A stretch of DNA of 64,000 nt from Bacillota bacterium (GTDB lineage: Bacteria > Bacillota > Sulfobacillia > Sulfobacillales > Sulfobacillaceae). Shown here piece by piece: positions 62,828 to 64,000 of this stretch. How positions within the stretch are numbered: the stretch's first letter is position 1; each line of letters begins with the position of its first letter. The notes below the pieces were generated by a model. It did no database searches. It was not told the DNA's origin and saw only the letters and a list, made by a program, of their open reading frames with translations. Both the position numbers and the translations under genes were made by a program. The DNA lies in contig JAIMAE010000002.1 of NCBI GenBank assembly GCA_023512105.1, positions 33,822-97,821 of the forward strand. Reading direction: 5' to 3'.

Positions 62828-63442
62828 TTACGCGGTTCGGGAAGGAAAAGCAAACCGGGGTTCGGTGCCTTGCGAGAGGCGAGCCCAGTTGGCCCGATGG
62901 GCCCAGAGACTAAATGTCGCCACCGGCAGGGCAAACTCGGCCACCAAGCCCGGGCGTCCGCTCAGCCAAACGCTGGCCAACACCGCCAAGATGGCCATTC
63001 CAGAGGCCAGCGACACCCAGCGGGTAGCCAGCGCCACCGCCAAAAATACCGCCACCCCCACCGCCCCGGCGATCGGCGACAAGGCCCAGGTGGCCCCCAG
63101 GGCCGTGGCCACCCCTTTGCCGCCTCGAAAGCGAAGCCACGGCGAGAACCCGTGTCCGAGCACGGCCAAGGTCCCGGTGAGCGGGCCAAAGGGCGCCGGC
63201 AGGCCGTGGTGCAGGGCCCATGGTCCCACCCAGGCCACCGCCACGTAGCCTTTGGCGGCATCTAGAGCCAACACCAACAAGCCGGCGCCCAGGCCGACCG
63301 TCCGGGCCACGTTGGTGGCACCGATGTTGCGGGAGCCGTGCTGGCGGACATCCACCCCGTGGCGCCAACGGGCCCAGAGGTACCCAAACGGCAGGCCCCC
63401 CAGCCCCCAAGCCGCCAACGCCCAGATGATTGCCACCCACAT
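62828..63442 (-). CDS. plsY: Acyl-phosphate glycerol-3-phosphate acyltransferase
   Basis: 204 residues with about five membrane helices. The three conserved cytoplasmic motifs appear as GSRNIGATNVAR, GHGFSPWLRFRGGKGVATALG and TRWVSLAS. PlsY makes the first lysophosphatidate step with acyl-phosphate donors. ATG with AAGGAGGGG upstream. Confidence 0.95.
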   Translation of the reverse strand: MWVAIIWALAAWGLGGLPFGYLWARWRHGVDVRQHGSRNIGATNVARTVGLGAGLLVLALDAAKGYVAVAWVGPWALHHGLPAPFGPLTGTLAVLGHGFSPWLRFRGGKGVATALGATWALSPIAGAVGVAVFLAVALATRWVSLASGMAILAVLASVWLSGRPGLVAEFALPVATFSLWAHRANWARLSQGTEPRFAFPSRTA

Positions 63443-63483
63443 CAAACGCTGCCCCTCCTTCGCTCCGCCGGGCCAACCCACAG

Positions 63484-63522
63484 AAAAAACGGAATGTCCC
63501 TATGGTAGCACAGGGACATTCC
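63484..63522 (-). terminator. Intrinsic terminator of groEL
   Basis: GGAATGTCCCT and its complement form a perfect 11-base-pair stem with a ten-base loop, followed by six T on the minus strand, about 30 bases past the groEL stop. Confidence 0.9.
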
Positions 63523-63553
63523 GCCGAATAGACTCGCCGCCCACTCAGGCGGG

Positions 63554-64000
63554 TTACATCATCATGTCTCCGCCCATTCCGGGAGGCGTGGCGCCTTCCT
63601 TCTTCTCCGGCTTGTCGGCCACCAAGGCCTCGGTGGTCAAGACCATGGCCGCAATCGAGGCCGCGTTCTGCAGGGTGGTCCGCGTCACCTTCGCCGGGTC
63701 GACAATCCCCGCCTCCATCATGTCTACCACCCGCAGATTCTGCGCGTCGTACCCCCGGTTGCCGGTCTCCCGCTTGACCAAATCCACAATCACCGAGCCT
63801 TCCAGCCCCGCGTTGTGCGCAATCTGCCGCACCGGCTCCTCCAGCGCCCGCCGCACAATCTGAATCCCGATCTTCTCGTCCCCTTCGGCCGCGATCGCGT
63901 CGATCTTGGGCAGGATCCGAATAAAGCAGGTGCCGCCCCCCGGCACAATCCCTTCCTCCACCGCCGCCCGCGTCGCCGACAGCGCGTCCTCAATCCGCGC
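63554..64000 (-). CDS. groEL: Chaperonin GroEL, C-terminal part
   Basis: 148 C-terminal residues are visible; the 5' part is beyond the window edge. The segments [34 protein letters not shown] and [28 protein letters not shown], and the GGM-type tail ending MGGDMMM, are diagnostic of GroEL. Confidence 0.97.
   Translation of the reverse strand, partial: ARIEDALSATRAAVEEGIVPGGGTCFIRILPKIDAIAAEGDEKIGIQIVRRALEEPVRQIAHNAGLEGSVIVDLVKRETGNRGYDAQNLRVVDMMEAGIVDPAKVTRTTLQNAASIAAMVLTTEALVADKPEKKEGATPPGMGGDMMM

Overview
The window looks like a chromosomal segment of a GC-rich, Gram-positive, probably endospore-forming member of the Bacillota, possibly a Sulfobacillus-like or Thermaerobacter-like lineage (inference from gene content; no rRNA gene is present). 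Supporting signs are purine genes in Bacillus order with separate purS, purQ and small-type purL, a Bacillus-like run yerC-pcrA-ligA-gatCAB-rumA homolog, a GlnR/TnrA-type MerR regulator, a DUF1540 protein, a GerD-like lipoprotein and strong GGAGG ribosome-binding sites. Starts are a mix of ATG, GTG and TTG, and many neighbouring genes overlap by ATGA or GTGA.

Left part (1-26.6 kb) is metabolic and accessory. It holds a flavin-dependent oxidoreductase with an MFS transporter; a large nitrilase-like/BNR-repeat fusion; a methyltransferase fused to a universal-stress domain; a formate locus (FocA, a selenocysteine formate dehydrogenase whose catalytic subunit is split over two genes, a fused diaphorase subunit, FdhD and a soluble chemoreceptor); a monofunctional peptidoglycan glycosyltransferase; an SsuABC/TauABC-type ABC importer divergent from an omega-aminotransferase plus alanine dehydrogenase, which together suggest uptake and transamination of taurine or a similar amine; a GntR/HutC regulator; a UbiD decarboxylase with a tiny zinc-ribbon partner; a type-4 uracil-DNA glycosylase and a patatin-like lipase.

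Middle part (26.6-34.4 kb) is the most unusual region. Ten tightly packed minus-strand genes join type IV secretion components (T4SS pilin-like, VirB6-like, PrgI-like, a VirB4 split in two) to Tad/Flp-pilus components (SAF-domain CpaB-like, a degenerate TadZ/CpaE-like protein, TadA ATPase, TadB, TadC). No relaxase, coupling protein, prepilin peptidase or Flp pilin gene is visible.

Right part (34.7-64 kb) is mostly core housekeeping on the minus strand: an amino-acid permease (plus strand), 23S rRNA m5U methyltransferase, GatCAB amidotransferase, an orphan fused ABC ATPase, LigA, PcrA, YerC, a Gly-rich lipoprotein, then a purine superoperon (MerR-hpt-guaA-purB-C-S-Q-L-F-M-N-H-D) in which hpt and guaA sit where Bacillus has purEK. 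A DUF1540 gene, a coiled-coil protein, plsY and the 3' part of groEL complete the window. Clear regulatory signals include a SECIS hairpin, promoters for the fdh operon and the MerR/purine operon, and intrinsic terminators after groEL and the DUF1540 gene.
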